NCBI GenBank assembly: GCA_015056865.1
Contig: SVFM01000004.1
Span: 1 to 64,000, forward strand
Reading direction: 5' to 3'
DNA: 64,000 nt
DNA from: Lachnospiraceae bacterium
Lineage (GTDB): Bacteria; Bacillota; Clostridia; Lachnospirales; Lachnospiraceae
The notes below the pieces were generated by a model. The model was not told the DNA's origin and did not search any database. It saw nothing but the letters and a program-made list of their open reading frames with translations. Each line of letters starts with the position of its first letter. Within the stretch, counting starts at the first letter, position 1. A program made the translations under genes and the position numbers. Below, piece by piece: positions 23,673-32,571 of the stretch.

Positions 23673-24611
23673 ATGGAGAATACCTATCAGTTTAAAGAAG
23701 CGATGAACCGTCCGGATCGTCTGGCTCCCGGCCACAGAATGTGTGCAGGCTGCGGCGGAACGGTGGCTGTGCGCGCGGTGCTGCGGGCAGTAAATCCGGA
23801 GGATAAGGTGGTTGTGGGAAACGCCACGGGATGTCTGGAGGTGTCCACCTTCATGTACCCTTACACTGCATATGAGGACAGTTATATCCACAATGCTTTT
23901 GAAAATGCCGGAGCCACTTTGTCCGGCGTGGAGACAGCTTACAGAGTCCTGAGGAAAAAGGGCAAGATTGATGAAACTTATAAATTTATTACCTTCGGTG
24001 GCGACGGCGGAACCTATGATATCGGCTTTCAGTCTCTCTCCGGAGCCATGGAGCGTGGCCATGACATGGTATATGTCTGCTATGACAATGGCGCCTACAT
24101 GAACACCGGAACCCAGCGTTCCTCAGCCACACCCCAGTATGCAGATACCACCACCACACCCGCAGGCAAGGTGTCTGCCGGCAAGGTACAGGTGCGCAAG
24201 GATCTGACCGCCATTATGGCAGAGCATCATATTCCTTATGCGGCTCAGACTACCTTTACGAGTAATTTCAAGGATCTACATACCAAGGCGCATAAGGCAA
24301 TCTATACACCGGGCGCAGCTTTTCTGAACATCATGTCCCCTTGTCCCAGAGGCTGGGGTTATGATCCTTCAGAGTTGATGACTATATGTAAGCTGGCTGC
24401 AGATACCTGCTATTGGCCTATGTATGAAGTAGTGGAAGGCAAATGGAAGATGACCTACGAGCCCAAAAAGAAGCTGCCTATCGAGGAGTTCCTGCGTCCC
24501 CAGAAGCGTTTCCAGCATCTGTTTAAGAAAGGCAATGAGGAGCTGATCGGACAGTTCCAGGCGGAAGTAGACAAAAGATGGGAAGATTTGTTAAAGCGGT
24601 GTTCCTTGTAA
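23673..24611 (+). CDS. 2-oxoacid:ferredoxin oxidoreductase, beta subunit
   Basis: 312 aa. TPP-binding subunit with HRMCAGCGG (Cys of the proximal cluster), GNATGCLEV, the TPP/Mg motif GDGGTYDIGFQSLSG followed by YVCYDNGAYMNTG, and PCPRGWGYDP. The C-terminus (~60 residues) is the usual POR-beta extension. Last gene of the operon, 21 bp after alpha with CAGGAGGAGACAAC upstream. No clear terminator before lysA, which has its own promoter. Confidence 0.92.
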   Translation: MENTYQFKEAMNRPDRLAPGHRMCAGCGGTVAVRAVLRAVNPEDKVVVGNATGCLEVSTFMYPYTAYEDSYIHNAFENAGATLSGVETAYRVLRKKGKIDETYKFITFGGDGGTYDIGFQSLSGAMERGHDMVYVCYDNGAYMNTGTQRSSATPQYADTTTTPAGKVSAGKVQVRKDLTAIMAEHHIPYAAQTTFTSNFKDLHTKAHKAIYTPGAAFLNIMSPCPRGWGYDPSELMTICKLAADTCYWPMYEVVEGKWKMTYEPKKKLPIEEFLRPQKRFQHLFKKGNEELIGQFQAEVDKRWEDLLKRCSL

Positions 24612-24636
24612 AAAACAGTTGTAAAATTGAAAGATA

Positions 24637-24645
24637 TGGTATAAT
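24637..24645 (+). promoter_or_regulatory. Extended -10 promoter of lysA
   Basis: TGGTATAAT (TGn plus a perfect TATAAT at 24640-24645) with a poor, badly spaced -35 (TTGTAA, 24619). It is 45 bp before the lysA start. Confidence 0.55.
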
Positions 24646-24689
24646 ATAGCTATCAAAAAGAAGAAATACTCATAACGGAGGAAAACCGC

Positions 24690-25991
24690 ATGTTTCACTC
24701 GGACAATTTATCAATTAATGAGCAAAATCACCTGACCATCGGTGTCCATGATGCGGTAGAATTGGCAAAAGAATATGGCACTCCTCTCTATATCCTGGAT
24801 GAGGATATGATAAGGAAAAATTGCCAGGCATACAAGGAGGCCATGGACCAATATTACGATGGGAACGGGCTGGTGCTTTTTGCAAGCAAGGCGCTGTGTA
24901 CGTTGTATACCAGTAAGCTGGTTGCACAGGAGGGGCTGGGAGCCGATGCAGTTTCCGGCGGCGAGCTTTACACCCTGCACAAGGCCGGTTTTCCCATGGA
25001 GAAGGTTTTCTTTCACGGAAACAATAAGACGCGCAGTGAGATAGAACTTGCGCTGGAATTGGGCGTGGGACACATTGTGGTGGACAACCGATATGAACTA
25101 GATCTGCTCAATGAAGTGGCCGGGGAGAGAAATGTGACACAGAAGATTCTCTTTCGCATTAAACCGGGAGTAGATGCCCATACCCATGATTTTGTAAAAA
25201 CCGGTCAGATTGATTCCAAATTCGGTGTTGCTCTGGAAAACGGAGAGGCCTTTGAGATTTATGCCTATGCAGCCACCCTTAAAAATATCCAGATTGACGG
25301 CGTGCATTGTCACATAGGGTCACAGATTTTTGATGTAGATCCCTTCCATGAGGCTGCCAGGGTAATGATAGACTTTATGGCACAGCTTTATGAAAAGCTT
25401 TCCTTGAAGGTCAGGATCTTGAACCTGGGCGGCGGTTTCGGAATCAAGTACGCCCCGGAGGATGATCCGTTACCAGCAGCGGAATATATTCAAAAAGCGG
25501 TTAAGACAGTAAAGAAGCTGACCGCCGAAAAAGGCATGGAATTACCCTATTTGGTATTTGAGCCGGGCAGATCTATTGTAGCCAGTGCGGGGGTTACCCT
25601 GTACACTGTGGGCGGGATCAAGGAGATTGAAAATGTGAGAACCTACGTATCTGTAGATGGAGGGATGTGTGATAATCCCAGATATATTCTTTATGGTGCC
25701 AAATATACAGCGGTTCTGGCAAACAACGCTTCAGCCCAGCCGATAGCTCCTGTTACTATTGCAGGGAGGTGCTGCGAATCAGGAGATCTGATCCAGGAAC
25801 ATGTTATGATGCCAAAGATCAAGGTGGGAGATACCTTGGCTGTACTTGCAACCGGAGCCTACAATTACTCCATGTCAAGCAACTATAATCGCCTTCCCCG
25901 CCCGGCCATTGTGGCCCTGAAAGGGGAGGAAAAGAAGGTGATCGTGAAACGGGAGACCTACGAGGATATCATAAGGAATGATGTTTTGTGA
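24690..25991 (+). CDS. lysA: Diaminopimelate decarboxylase
   Basis: 433 aa. PLP fold-type III enzyme of the last lysine step, decarboxylating meso-diaminopimelate. Motifs: FASKALCT (PLP Lys near residue 69), HGNNKT, HCHIGSQ, LNLGGGFGIKY, VFEPGRSIVA, and CCESGDLI with the catalytic Cys of the dimer partner. C-terminal GAYNYSMSSNYN matches LysA rather than ornithine or carboxynorspermidine decarboxylases. Start preceded by AACGGAGGAAAACCGC. A terminator follows. Confidence 0.95.
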   Translation: MFHSDNLSINEQNHLTIGVHDAVELAKEYGTPLYILDEDMIRKNCQAYKEAMDQYYDGNGLVLFASKALCTLYTSKLVAQEGLGADAVSGGELYTLHKAGFPMEKVFFHGNNKTRSEIELALELGVGHIVVDNRYELDLLNEVAGERNVTQKILFRIKPGVDAHTHDFVKTGQIDSKFGVALENGEAFEIYAYAATLKNIQIDGVHCHIGSQIFDVDPFHEAARVMIDFMAQLYEKLSLKVRILNLGGGFGIKYAPEDDPLPAAEYIQKAVKTVKKLTAEKGMELPYLVFEPGRSIVASAGVTLYTVGGIKEIENVRTYVSVDGGMCDNPRYILYGAKYTAVLANNASAQPIAPVTIAGRCCESGDLIQEHVMMPKIKVGDTLAVLATGAYNYSMSSNYNRLPRPAIVALKGEEKKVIVKRETYEDIIRNDVL

Positions 25992-25998
25992 TTATGTA

Positions 25999-26028
25999 AG
26001 GGGACTGGTTTAAACCGGTCCTCTTTTT
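25999..26028 (+). terminator. Terminator of lysA
   Basis: AGGGGACTGGTT / AACCGGTCCTCT stem (two G-U pairs) with a 2-nt loop region and a TTTTT tail, 8 bp after the stop. Confidence 0.85.
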
Positions 26029-26063
26029 GCTGAGAATTTATATATTCCAGATGTATATTTCTA

Positions 26064-26092
26064 TTGACAAATTCTTCTTGGGGATTTATAAT
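26064..26092 (+). promoter_or_regulatory. Consensus promoter of the first Rpn gene
   Basis: TTGACA (26064-26069), 17-bp spacer, TATAAT (26087-26092). The predicted +1 coincides with the first base of the leader that is conserved with the copy at 49.7 kb. Confidence 0.8.
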
Positions 26093-26096
26093 TAAA

Positions 26097-26226
26097 AAAT
26101 CAAGAGTTATCTAAAAAACGTGCAGTCGCACATTCTGGCAGTTTCTGCCACAGTACTCTTAGAAATAATTTGTGGCGGGAGCAAAGGTACCATGACTTGT
26201 TTCTGTCTGGGAAAAGGAGGCATTTC
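26097..26226 (+). ncRNA. Conserved structured 5' leader of Rpn gene, copy 1
   Basis: 130 nt between the promoter and the start codon, alignable without gaps to 49705-49834 with about seven substitutions, while the promoter spacers differ. It can fold as AAGAGT (26102) with ACTCTT (26155) closing two inner hairpins, GTGC-AGTC-GCAC (26120-26131) and TGGCAG-TTT-CTGCCA (26136-26150). A G-to-A change in the first loop leaves its stem intact. The ribosome binding site AAAAGGAGG lies at the 3' end. A role in controlling Rpn translation is possible. Confidence 0.55.
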
Positions 26227-26263
26227 ATGGGAAAAGTGGATACAAATTTATATACTTATCTGA
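26192..26263 (+). CDS. Possible 23-aa leader peptide overlapping the Rpn start, copy 1
   Basis: A short frame (MTCFCLGKGGISWEKW...) starts in the leader after GCAAAGGTACC and ends 36 bases inside the Rpn gene in another frame. Its codons cover the Rpn ribosome binding site, so translation of one would affect the other. The same frame is intact in the second copy (49800-49871). Two near-identical copies are weak evidence for real coding. Confidence 0.25.
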   Translation: MTCFCLGKGGISWEKWIQIYILI

Positions 26264-27225
26264 GCGATAAGTCCAGGTTTGCGGACTTATTCAACGGAGG
26301 CTTATTCGGGGGCAGACAGATTATCGATCCGAAAGATCTGACTTCCATACCGGGGCGGTACATTCAAAGTGGCCAGCTAACCGGAGAAAACTGCAACCCG
26401 CAAAACTTTGGGAGTGATCGCAGCAGGGATCTGATCATGCAGTACAAAAGTCAAGCTGTCCTACGCCTGCTGGCAGTAGAGAATCAGACAGAGGTGGATT
26501 ATACCATGCCCTGGCGGTGTATGAACTATGATGCCCGGGAATACGAAAAACAGATCCGGCAACTTGGCTTAGAAAATCGGAGATTAAAGAAGCTGGAAAG
26601 AGATGCAGAGTTTTTGTGCGGCCTGAAAAAGGGAGATCGGTTGATACCGGTATACACCCTGTGCGTATACTATGGAGAAGAAATCTGGGATGGCCCCAGA
26701 TCCTTAAAGGATATGATGGATTTTGGGCAAACGCCCTTAGAGCTGGACCGGTGGTTTTGCGACTATTCTATGAACCTGATCTGTGTGAATGAGTGGCAGG
26801 GTGAAGAAATATTTTGTACCTCTTTGAGGCAGATTTTCGCAGTCCTGCCTCACCGGAAGAATAAGAAGAAACTCCGAGAAGTAATGGAAAGAGATCCCGC
26901 TTATCGACAGTTGGACGGGGAGACTTACCGGGTATTGGCAGTATTGCTGGGTGAGAAGGGGCTAGCGGCCCAGAGCGAAAAAAAGGAAAGGAAGGAATGG
27001 GATATGTGCAAGGCATTGGAGGATATCAGGCTGGAGGGCTTTGAGGAAGGAATGGAACGTGGAATAGAGCGTGGAATAGAACGTGGAAGGGAACTGGGAG
27101 TGGATCAGGGCAAATTGATCGTGGTGCGAAATATGCTGAGGCGAGGCATGAAACCGGAGGATATTATGGCTTTGGCAGAGTGTAGCAGGGCATTGGTGGA
27201 GAGTGTACAGGGGGACGTGATTTGA
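26227..27225 (+). CDS. Rpn-family recombination-promoting nuclease (PD-(D/E)XK), intact copy
   Basis: 332 aa from the ATG with AAAAGGAGGCATTTC upstream; the longer frame from 26170 would start inside the conserved leader. The nuclease core has SRDLIM, LLAVENQ (catalytic E-x-Q, near residues 82-87) and MNYDAREYEKQ, the pattern of Rpn/PDDEXK_2 'putative transposase' proteins common in many copies in gut Firmicutes. The C-terminus has three imperfect ERGIERGxERG repeats (12-bp DNA repeats), then an R/E-rich helix. The family cuts DNA and stimulates RecA-independent recombination in E. coli; recent work on E. coli Rpn proteins also points to phage defence. A deleted sibling lies at 49835. Confidence 0.85.
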   Translation: MGKVDTNLYTYLSDKSRFADLFNGGLFGGRQIIDPKDLTSIPGRYIQSGQLTGENCNPQNFGSDRSRDLIMQYKSQAVLRLLAVENQTEVDYTMPWRCMNYDAREYEKQIRQLGLENRRLKKLERDAEFLCGLKKGDRLIPVYTLCVYYGEEIWDGPRSLKDMMDFGQTPLELDRWFCDYSMNLICVNEWQGEEIFCTSLRQIFAVLPHRKNKKKLREVMERDPAYRQLDGETYRVLAVLLGEKGLAAQSEKKERKEWDMCKALEDIRLEGFEEGMERGIERGIERGRELGVDQGKLIVVRNMLRRGMKPEDIMALAECSRALVESVQGDVI

Positions 27226-27274
27226 ATATTGGTATTAACCAAATGCAGGTACCATGTTTATATATTCATCAATA

Positions 27275-27320
27275 ACGGCTGGCTGTATGGCGTGTAAGAA
27301 CCCATGGAGCCGGCTTTTTT
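27275..27320 (+). terminator. Terminator after the intact Rpn gene
   Basis: ACGGCT ... AGCCGG stem with an inner ATGG/CCAT pairing, followed by CTTTTTT. It lies 50 bp after the stop codon. Confidence 0.6.
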
Positions 27321-27448
27321 ATATATCAAAATATCTATTCTGATTTCTTATGCTTCTATTATATCTTTCAAACATTTTGTCCACAATACAACAGGGGGTA
27401 CACAAATTATGAAATGTGTCATATCAGGATAATGAAAGGAGAGTCAAG

Positions 27449-29377
27449 TTGAGCAATCGATTACAGTATGAAACAAGTCCCTATCTGCTTCAGCACAAGG
27501 ACAATCCGGTTGATTGGTATCCATGGGGCAGTGAAGCTTTTGAGCGTGCCAGGGCAGAGGACAAGCCCATTTTTTTGAGCATTGGGTACAGCACTTGCCA
27601 TTGGTGCCATGTGCTGGCACATGAGAGCTTTGAGGATGCACAGATCGCCGAACTATTAAACCGATACTTTATTTCGATCAAGGTGGACAAGGAAGAGCGG
27701 CCGGATATTGACAGCGTGTATATGGCGGTATGTCAGGCGTTTACGGGAAGCGGGGGTTGGCCTACCAGCATTTTTATGACGGCGGAGCAAAAGCCCTTTT
27801 TTGCGGGAACCTATTTCCCCAAAACATCTCATAAGGGTATGATCGGAATGCGTGACCTGCTTATGGCTATACGTGAAAAGTGGACCACGGATCGTGAATC
27901 TTTGCTGCAGCAATCCGAGGGGATGGTTGCGCATTTGAATCAGCCGGCTACAGAGCAGGAAGATGTAGATTCAGATCCGATCCATTTGGCTGTAGATCTC
28001 TATAAACGAATCTATGACAAAGAGTATGGCGGCTTTGGACATGCGCCAAAGTTTCCCACACCGCATAATCTTTTGTTTTTATTGTCCTATTACCAGCGTT
28101 ATAAGGATGCAGCCTGTCTGCAAATGGCGGAGCACACGCTTTTGCAAATGTATCGAGGCGGCCTGTTTGACCACATCGGTTTTGGCTTTTGTCGCTATTC
28201 TACCGACAGAAAGTTTCTCGTTCCTCATTTTGAAAAAATGTTGTATGACAATGCACTTTTGATCCTGGCTTACTGCAAGGCCTATGACGTCACCAAAAAG
28301 GAGTTATATCTTGAAATAGCAGAAAAAACGGCAGATTATATTTTGCGCGAGATGACATCTAAAGAGGGTGGATTTTACAGTGCACAGGATGCGGACAGCG
28401 AGGGAAAAGAGGGGAAGTATTATGTGTTTGCTGAAAAGGAAATCATAGAAGTTTTAGGTCAGGCGGATGGAGAATCCTTTAATCGTCATTTTGGGGTTAG
28501 CCGGACAGGCAATTTCGAAGGGAAAAATATTCCGAATTTGTTAGGAAGTGATCCTGCGGATAAATCCTTTGAGGCTTTTAGGGAGTGCCTTTATCAGTAT
28601 CGAAAAGGGCGCTGCTCTCTGCATTTAGATGATAAAATTTTGACCTTCTGGAACGGTCTGATGATTGCGGCCATGTGTCAGCTATATCTGGTCAGCAGAA
28701 AAGAAAATTATCTTGATGCGGCCAGACAAGCGGACGCTTTTATACGGACACATTTGTGTGAAAATGACACATTGTTTGTGAGTTACCGGGAGGGAAAACG
28801 TGGCGTGACCGGATTTTTGGATGATTATGCAGGATATATTTTTGCCCAGCTTGGGCTCTATAAGGCAACGTTAGATAGGGAATATTTAGAAAGAGCAGAG
28901 CGCTTGTGCCATAAGGTCATGGAGGATTTTAGCGACAATACGGACGGGTTTTATTTATATAGTCGCGATAGTGAGGCGCTGATCGTTCGTCCCAAAGAAA
29001 CCTACGACGGCGCCGTCCCAAGCGGTAATTCTTTAATGGCGTATAATCTGGTCCGGCTGTGGTTGCATACAAATGATGAAAAATACAGGGGCGCGGCAGA
29101 AAGACAGTTAAAATTTCTTGAAGCGCAGGCAGCACAGTATCCATCTGGTCATGCAATGTTTTTGACAGCACTTTTAGAGTATCGTGAGCCACCGGTAAAA
29201 ATAACAATAGTCAGCCGGCAAGATATAGATGGATTTTCCCTTAATATGCCTTTGGATGCGGTGATTACTCTGATGCAACCCACAAAGGAATATCCGCTCA
29301 TAAATGGGAAAACCACTTATTATGAATGCTATGGGCACCGTTGTCTGCCGCCTGCAAATGATTTGGATAAACTTTGA
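27449..29377 (+). CDS. yyaL: YyaL/DUF255 thioredoxin-domain protein (spermatogenesis-associated 20 family)
   Basis: 642 aa from a TTG start with GAAAGGAGAG 8 bases upstream; the ORF is open 11 codons further but without a site. N-terminal thioredoxin-like domain with [26 protein letters not shown] (CxxC) and [10 protein letters not shown]. The C-terminal ~450 residues form an (alpha/alpha)6 barrel like glycosidases or N-acylglucosamine epimerases ([26 protein letters not shown]). Function is not established; it is sometimes placed near sugar or redox genes. Here it stands alone between the Rpn gene and the carbohydrate locus. Confidence 0.88.
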   Translation: MSNRLQYETSPYLLQHKDNPVDWYPWGSEAFERARAEDKPIFLSIGYSTCHWCHVLAHESFEDAQIAELLNRYFISIKVDKEERPDIDSVYMAVCQAFTGSGGWPTSIFMTAEQKPFFAGTYFPKTSHKGMIGMRDLLMAIREKWTTDRESLLQQSEGMVAHLNQPATEQEDVDSDPIHLAVDLYKRIYDKEYGGFGHAPKFPTPHNLLFLLSYYQRYKDAACLQMAEHTLLQMYRGGLFDHIGFGFCRYSTDRKFLVPHFEKMLYDNALLILAYCKAYDVTKKELYLEIAEKTADYILREMTSKEGGFYSAQDADSEGKEGKYYVFAEKEIIEVLGQADGESFNRHFGVSRTGNFEGKNIPNLLGSDPADKSFEAFRECLYQYRKGRCSLHLDDKILTFWNGLMIAAMCQLYLVSRKENYLDAARQADAFIRTHLCENDTLFVSYREGKRGVTGFLDDYAGYIFAQLGLYKATLDREYLERAERLCHKVMEDFSDNTDGFYLYSRDSEALIVRPKETYDGAVPSGNSLMAYNLVRLWLHTNDEKYRGAAERQLKFLEAQAAQYPSGHAMFLTALLEYREPPVKITIVSRQDIDGFSLNMPLDAVITLMQPTKEYPLINGKTTYYECYGHRCLPPANDLDKL

Positions 29378-29422
29378 AAGCGGAGGGAAAATTGCGTAAT
29401 CAAGGATATATGTGCAATAGTT

Positions 29423-30295
29423 CTATAGGGAGCATTTGACTTGTTGCTCCCGATATTCCTGGGGAGTGCATTCGTACTGTTTTCTAAAGGCAAGATAGAA
29501 ACCATTGTATGATTGATAACCGCTTTGCTGTGCCACAATTCTGATTTCTAAATCAGTGTTTTTTAGCAGCTCCTGTGCGTTTTTAAGTCTGACCCTGCTC
29601 AGGCGCTGTTTAAAGCCGGTTCCGTAGGCCTTTTTGATAATTCTGTCCGTTTGCTTTTCGCTCAGGTTGAGTAGCCTGGAAAGCTCTCCAAGAGTGATGC
29701 TTTCCATGTAATATTCATTAAAATATTCTTCGATAATGGATAATCTTGCATCATATTCTGTATATTCATTTTCCAAGTATTCTTCGTCATTCCCTTTAGG
29801 GGCAATGAAAGAAAAAATTTGGGCAAAGGTCAAAAGTAGAAGGGCACGGATCTCTTCCTGAGCGAATAGTTTTTGAGAATATATTTTTGTCAAAATTTGT
29901 TTGAGGTACTCCGAAATTATATGGTTTTGCTGAAAAACAATCAGATCTCGTTGACCTTTTTGATCGGCAAAAAGCTGGGAGTAATAATCTTGTTTCGTTT
30001 TTATGCCGGAAGCGGATGCTGAGAAGGAAAAACTCAGGATGATAGAATCTTTGTCCTGATCACGAAATCTGTGGAAAATATCTGGAAATACAAGAACAGA
30101 GTCATTTTGCTGAAGTAAGATATTTTTCTCCTCTGTTTCAAAGCAGGCATTCCCCTTCAGAAGTACGTGACATTCAAAATTTGTATGGCTATGGATTGGA
30201 CTGTCCAGTTTGTAAGAGTCCTTCCAAAAGCCATTCAGTGCTACTCGGATTTTTATATTTCCCAGATAAAATGTAATAATTGAATTTTTTTTCAT
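29423..30295 (-). CDS. AraC-family transcriptional regulator 1
   Basis: 290 aa from the ATG at 30295 (AGAAAGGATC upstream on the minus strand). N-terminal cupin-type effector domain (IHSHTNFECHVLLKG, VFPDIFHRF) and a complete two-helix-turn-helix AraC domain at the C-terminus: ITLGELSRLLNLSEKQTDRIIKK, then IRIVAQQSGYQSYNGFYLAFRKQYECTPQEYR. It is divergent from the aminotransferase gene with 131 bp between, so it probably controls that operon in response to a sugar-like ligand. Confidence 0.9.
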   Translation of the reverse strand: MKKNSIITFYLGNIKIRVALNGFWKDSYKLDSPIHSHTNFECHVLLKGNACFETEEKNILLQQNDSVLVFPDIFHRFRDQDKDSIILSFSFSASASGIKTKQDYYSQLFADQKGQRDLIVFQQNHIISEYLKQILTKIYSQKLFAQEEIRALLLLTFAQIFSFIAPKGNDEEYLENEYTEYDARLSIIEEYFNEYYMESITLGELSRLLNLSEKQTDRIIKKAYGTGFKQRLSRVRLKNAQELLKNTDLEIRIVAQQSGYQSYNGFYLAFRKQYECTPQEYREQQVKCSL

Positions 30296-30363
30296 GATTT
30301 CAAGATCCTTTCTCTGCACTATGTAATATGCCATATTTTCAAAAAACAAGTCCGGCAGATTTG

Positions 30364-30398
30364 TTTACTTGTATAACATTTTTTACTATAATACAAGT
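30364..30398 (+). promoter_or_regulatory. Promoter and inverted-repeat operator of the aminotransferase operon
   Basis: TTTACT (30364-30369), 17-bp spacer, TATAAT (30387-30392). An 8-bp perfect inverted repeat ACTTGTAT / ATACAAGT (30367-30374 and 30391-30398) overlaps both boxes. It is a good candidate operator for the divergent AraC regulator or another repressor. Confidence 0.55.
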
Positions 30399-30426
30399 AA
30401 AATAAAAATGCAAGGAGGAGATGATT

Positions 30427-31746
30427 ATGTCTCGTACACAAGAATTATATGATCACGCAAAACAACGCATCCCGGGGGGCACACAGCTTCTGAGTAAACG
30501 TCCTGAACAGTTTGCTCCGGATAAATGGCCGGCTTATTTTTCGAAAGCATCAGGATGCGAAGTTTGGGATCTGGACGGTAATCACTATTATGACATGACC
30601 ACAAATGGAATTGGTGCTTGTCTGCTGGGTTATGCGGATCCGGATGTCAGCAGTGCTGTCATAGAGCGCGTGAAAAATGGGAGCATGTCCACTTTAAATC
30701 CGCCTGAGGAGGTAGAACTGGCAGATAAACTCTGTGAGATCCATCCTTGGGCTTCTAAGGTACGGTTTGCCCGTACCGGTGGTGAAATCTGTGCTATAGC
30801 AGTAAGAATCGCCCGGGCAACCACAGGAAGAGATTTGGTGGCTATTTGTGGTTATCATGGATGGAGCGACTGGTATATTGCAGCCAACCTTGGAAATGGA
30901 TCACGACTTGATGGAGTACATTTACCCGGTCTTGCTCCTGCAGGGGTGCCCAGAGGGCTTCAAAACACAGCTTTAACCTTCAACTATGAAAACAGAGAAG
31001 AATTTGATGAGGTTATCCGGGAATATGGCGATCGACTGGCCTGTGTGATCATGGAACCTATGAGGAACAAGAAACCGGAAGATGGCTTTCTTTCCTATGT
31101 GCGTGATGAAATTCATCGAGTAGGTGGCTTACTGATCTTTGATGAGATCACCATCGGTTGGCGTTATTGTTTTGGTGGAGCACACTTGGCCCTGGGAGTG
31201 CAACCGGATATGGCAGTGTTTGCCAAGGCTATGGGAAGTGGACATCCTATAGCGGCAGTCATCGGAACGGCTCAGGCCATGGATGGGGCTGAGAATTCCT
31301 TTATCAGCAGTACCTATTGGACAGAGAGTGTAGGACCTGTTGCTGCGTTGGCAACTTTGAAGAAAATGGAAGAATCCAGGGTTTGGGAGCATGCGAAAAA
31401 AATGGGTCAGTCCTTAATGGATGTCTGGAATGAGTTGGCAGCAAAACATGATATTCCGGCTCATGCATACGGAATACCTTGTCTGGCACATTTGGGATAT
31501 ACCCAGTATCCTTTGGAGCTCAAGACCCTCTACACAGTACTTATGCTGAAGAAGGGATTTTTGGCGAATAACGGTTTCTACCCTACACTGGCACATACAC
31601 CGGAAATCATGGATAAATACTTTGCGGCAATCGATGAGGTTTTTGGTGAGATGAGCCAGATCTTGAAAAAGGGAGATTATGATGCACTTGTTCAGGCAAT
31701 CGGAGCACCTGTTTGCGCCAGTGGATTTAAACGCCTGATCAACTAA
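30427..31746 (+). CDS. Class III PLP aminotransferase (glutamate-1-semialdehyde aminomutase-like)
   Basis: 439 aa from the second ATG; the first one (30421) abuts the AAGGAGGAG site. Class III motifs: RTGGEICAIAVRIAR, CGYHGWSDWY, FDEITIGWRY and the PLP Lys K267 in AVFAKAMGSGHP. It is closest in appearance to the HemL-like enzymes found in nonulosonate and other sugar clusters, and HemL itself is unlikely in this setting (no tetrapyrrole genes nearby). It probably moves an amino group onto or from a sugar-derived keto compound; direction is not visible. Leads an operon with the creatininase-like and beta-propeller genes. Confidence 0.8.
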   Translation: MSRTQELYDHAKQRIPGGTQLLSKRPEQFAPDKWPAYFSKASGCEVWDLDGNHYYDMTTNGIGACLLGYADPDVSSAVIERVKNGSMSTLNPPEEVELADKLCEIHPWASKVRFARTGGEICAIAVRIARATTGRDLVAICGYHGWSDWYIAANLGNGSRLDGVHLPGLAPAGVPRGLQNTALTFNYENREEFDEVIREYGDRLACVIMEPMRNKKPEDGFLSYVRDEIHRVGGLLIFDEITIGWRYCFGGAHLALGVQPDMAVFAKAMGSGHPIAAVIGTAQAMDGAENSFISSTYWTESVGPVAALATLKKMEESRVWEHAKKMGQSLMDVWNELAAKHDIPAHAYGIPCLAHLGYTQYPLELKTLYTVLMLKKGFLANNGFYPTLAHTPEIMDKYFAAIDEVFGEMSQILKKGDYDALVQAIGAPVCASGFKRLIN

Positions 31747-31759
31747 AAAGGAGGACAAT

Positions 31760-32557
31760 ATGGCATATTTTATGGAAGAAATGAGCGTGCGCGATATGGA
31801 GCATGCAATGGAAGAAACCAAAACAGTGATCATTCCTGTGGGAGTGGTAGAACAGCATGGATATCATTTGCCCTTGAGCACAGATATACATAATGCGGTT
31901 CAGCCTTGCAGATACGCGGGAGATCGTCTGAATGCAGTGGTGGCACCCTCGGTAAATTATTGTTTTTCCGGGGGAGAATGCATGGGCACTGTAAATGTGA
32001 GTCCCAATACGTTTGGTCTGTTGATTTCGGAGATCTGTCAGGAATTTGCTAGAATGGGATTTGTGAATATTGTTATCTTACTTGGTCATGGAGGAAGAGA
32101 CAATCGCATAGCATTGGAAAATACGTTGCAGATGATCCTTCGCAGGGATCCTGTATTGGCCAAGAAAATTACGCTTTCTATGGTGGAAGTGGACGCGCTT
32201 TCCCAAACATGTCTCGATGCTCTGAACATGGGAGAGGAAAATGATTTTCATGCTGGTATGACGGAGACCTCCATGATGCTCTATTGGGCGCCTGAGTTGG
32301 TGCAGGATGAGATTTGTATGGATCGGCAAGATGTGGCCAAAATGATGCGTGTGGATTGTAATTGGTTTGAAAAGCGGGAAAAGAAATTGGATCACCCCTT
32401 TATCATAGAGCATGTCAGTCAGAAAGAGGAGGTAAAGATAGGGGTTATGGGATTTCCCGAGCGGGCCAGCAGAGAACTGGGAGAGAAAATTTGTAATGAG
32501 ATAGTGGACAGCCTGGTAGAATATGTGGATTTCTTGGAAGACAGCAGAAAATTCTAG
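31760..32557 (+). CDS. Creatininase-family amidohydrolase 1
   Basis: 265 aa, 13 bp after the aminotransferase, with AAAGGAGGACAAT upstream. Metal-binding pattern of the creatininase fold is complete: E-Q-H-G-Y-H with STD (GVVEQHGYHLPLSTD), LGHGGRDN, and DFHAGMTETS. Members hydrolyse cyclic or linear amides (creatinine, formamidopyrimidines, MftE peptide cleavage). Here the partner genes suggest an amide or lactam in a sugar derivative as substrate; this is inference. No signal peptide. Confidence 0.85.
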   Translation: MAYFMEEMSVRDMEHAMEETKTVIIPVGVVEQHGYHLPLSTDIHNAVQPCRYAGDRLNAVVAPSVNYCFSGGECMGTVNVSPNTFGLLISEICQEFARMGFVNIVILLGHGGRDNRIALENTLQMILRRDPVLAKKITLSMVEVDALSQTCLDALNMGEENDFHAGMTETSMMLYWAPELVQDEICMDRQDVAKMMRVDCNWFEKREKKLDHPFIIEHVSQKEEVKIGVMGFPERASRELGEKICNEIVDSLVEYVDFLEDSRKF

Positions 32558-32571
32558 AAGGGAAACGCAAA

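Noticed and set aside
26170..26226. N-terminal extension of the intact Rpn protein
   Set aside because: It would begin inside the conserved leader without a ribosome binding site; AAAAGGAGG precedes the ATG at 26227, as in the second copy.
30427..31746. HemL (glutamate-1-semialdehyde aminomutase) for heme synthesis
   Set aside because: No tetrapyrrole genes nearby; the operon context is carbohydrate degradation, so only the family call is kept.
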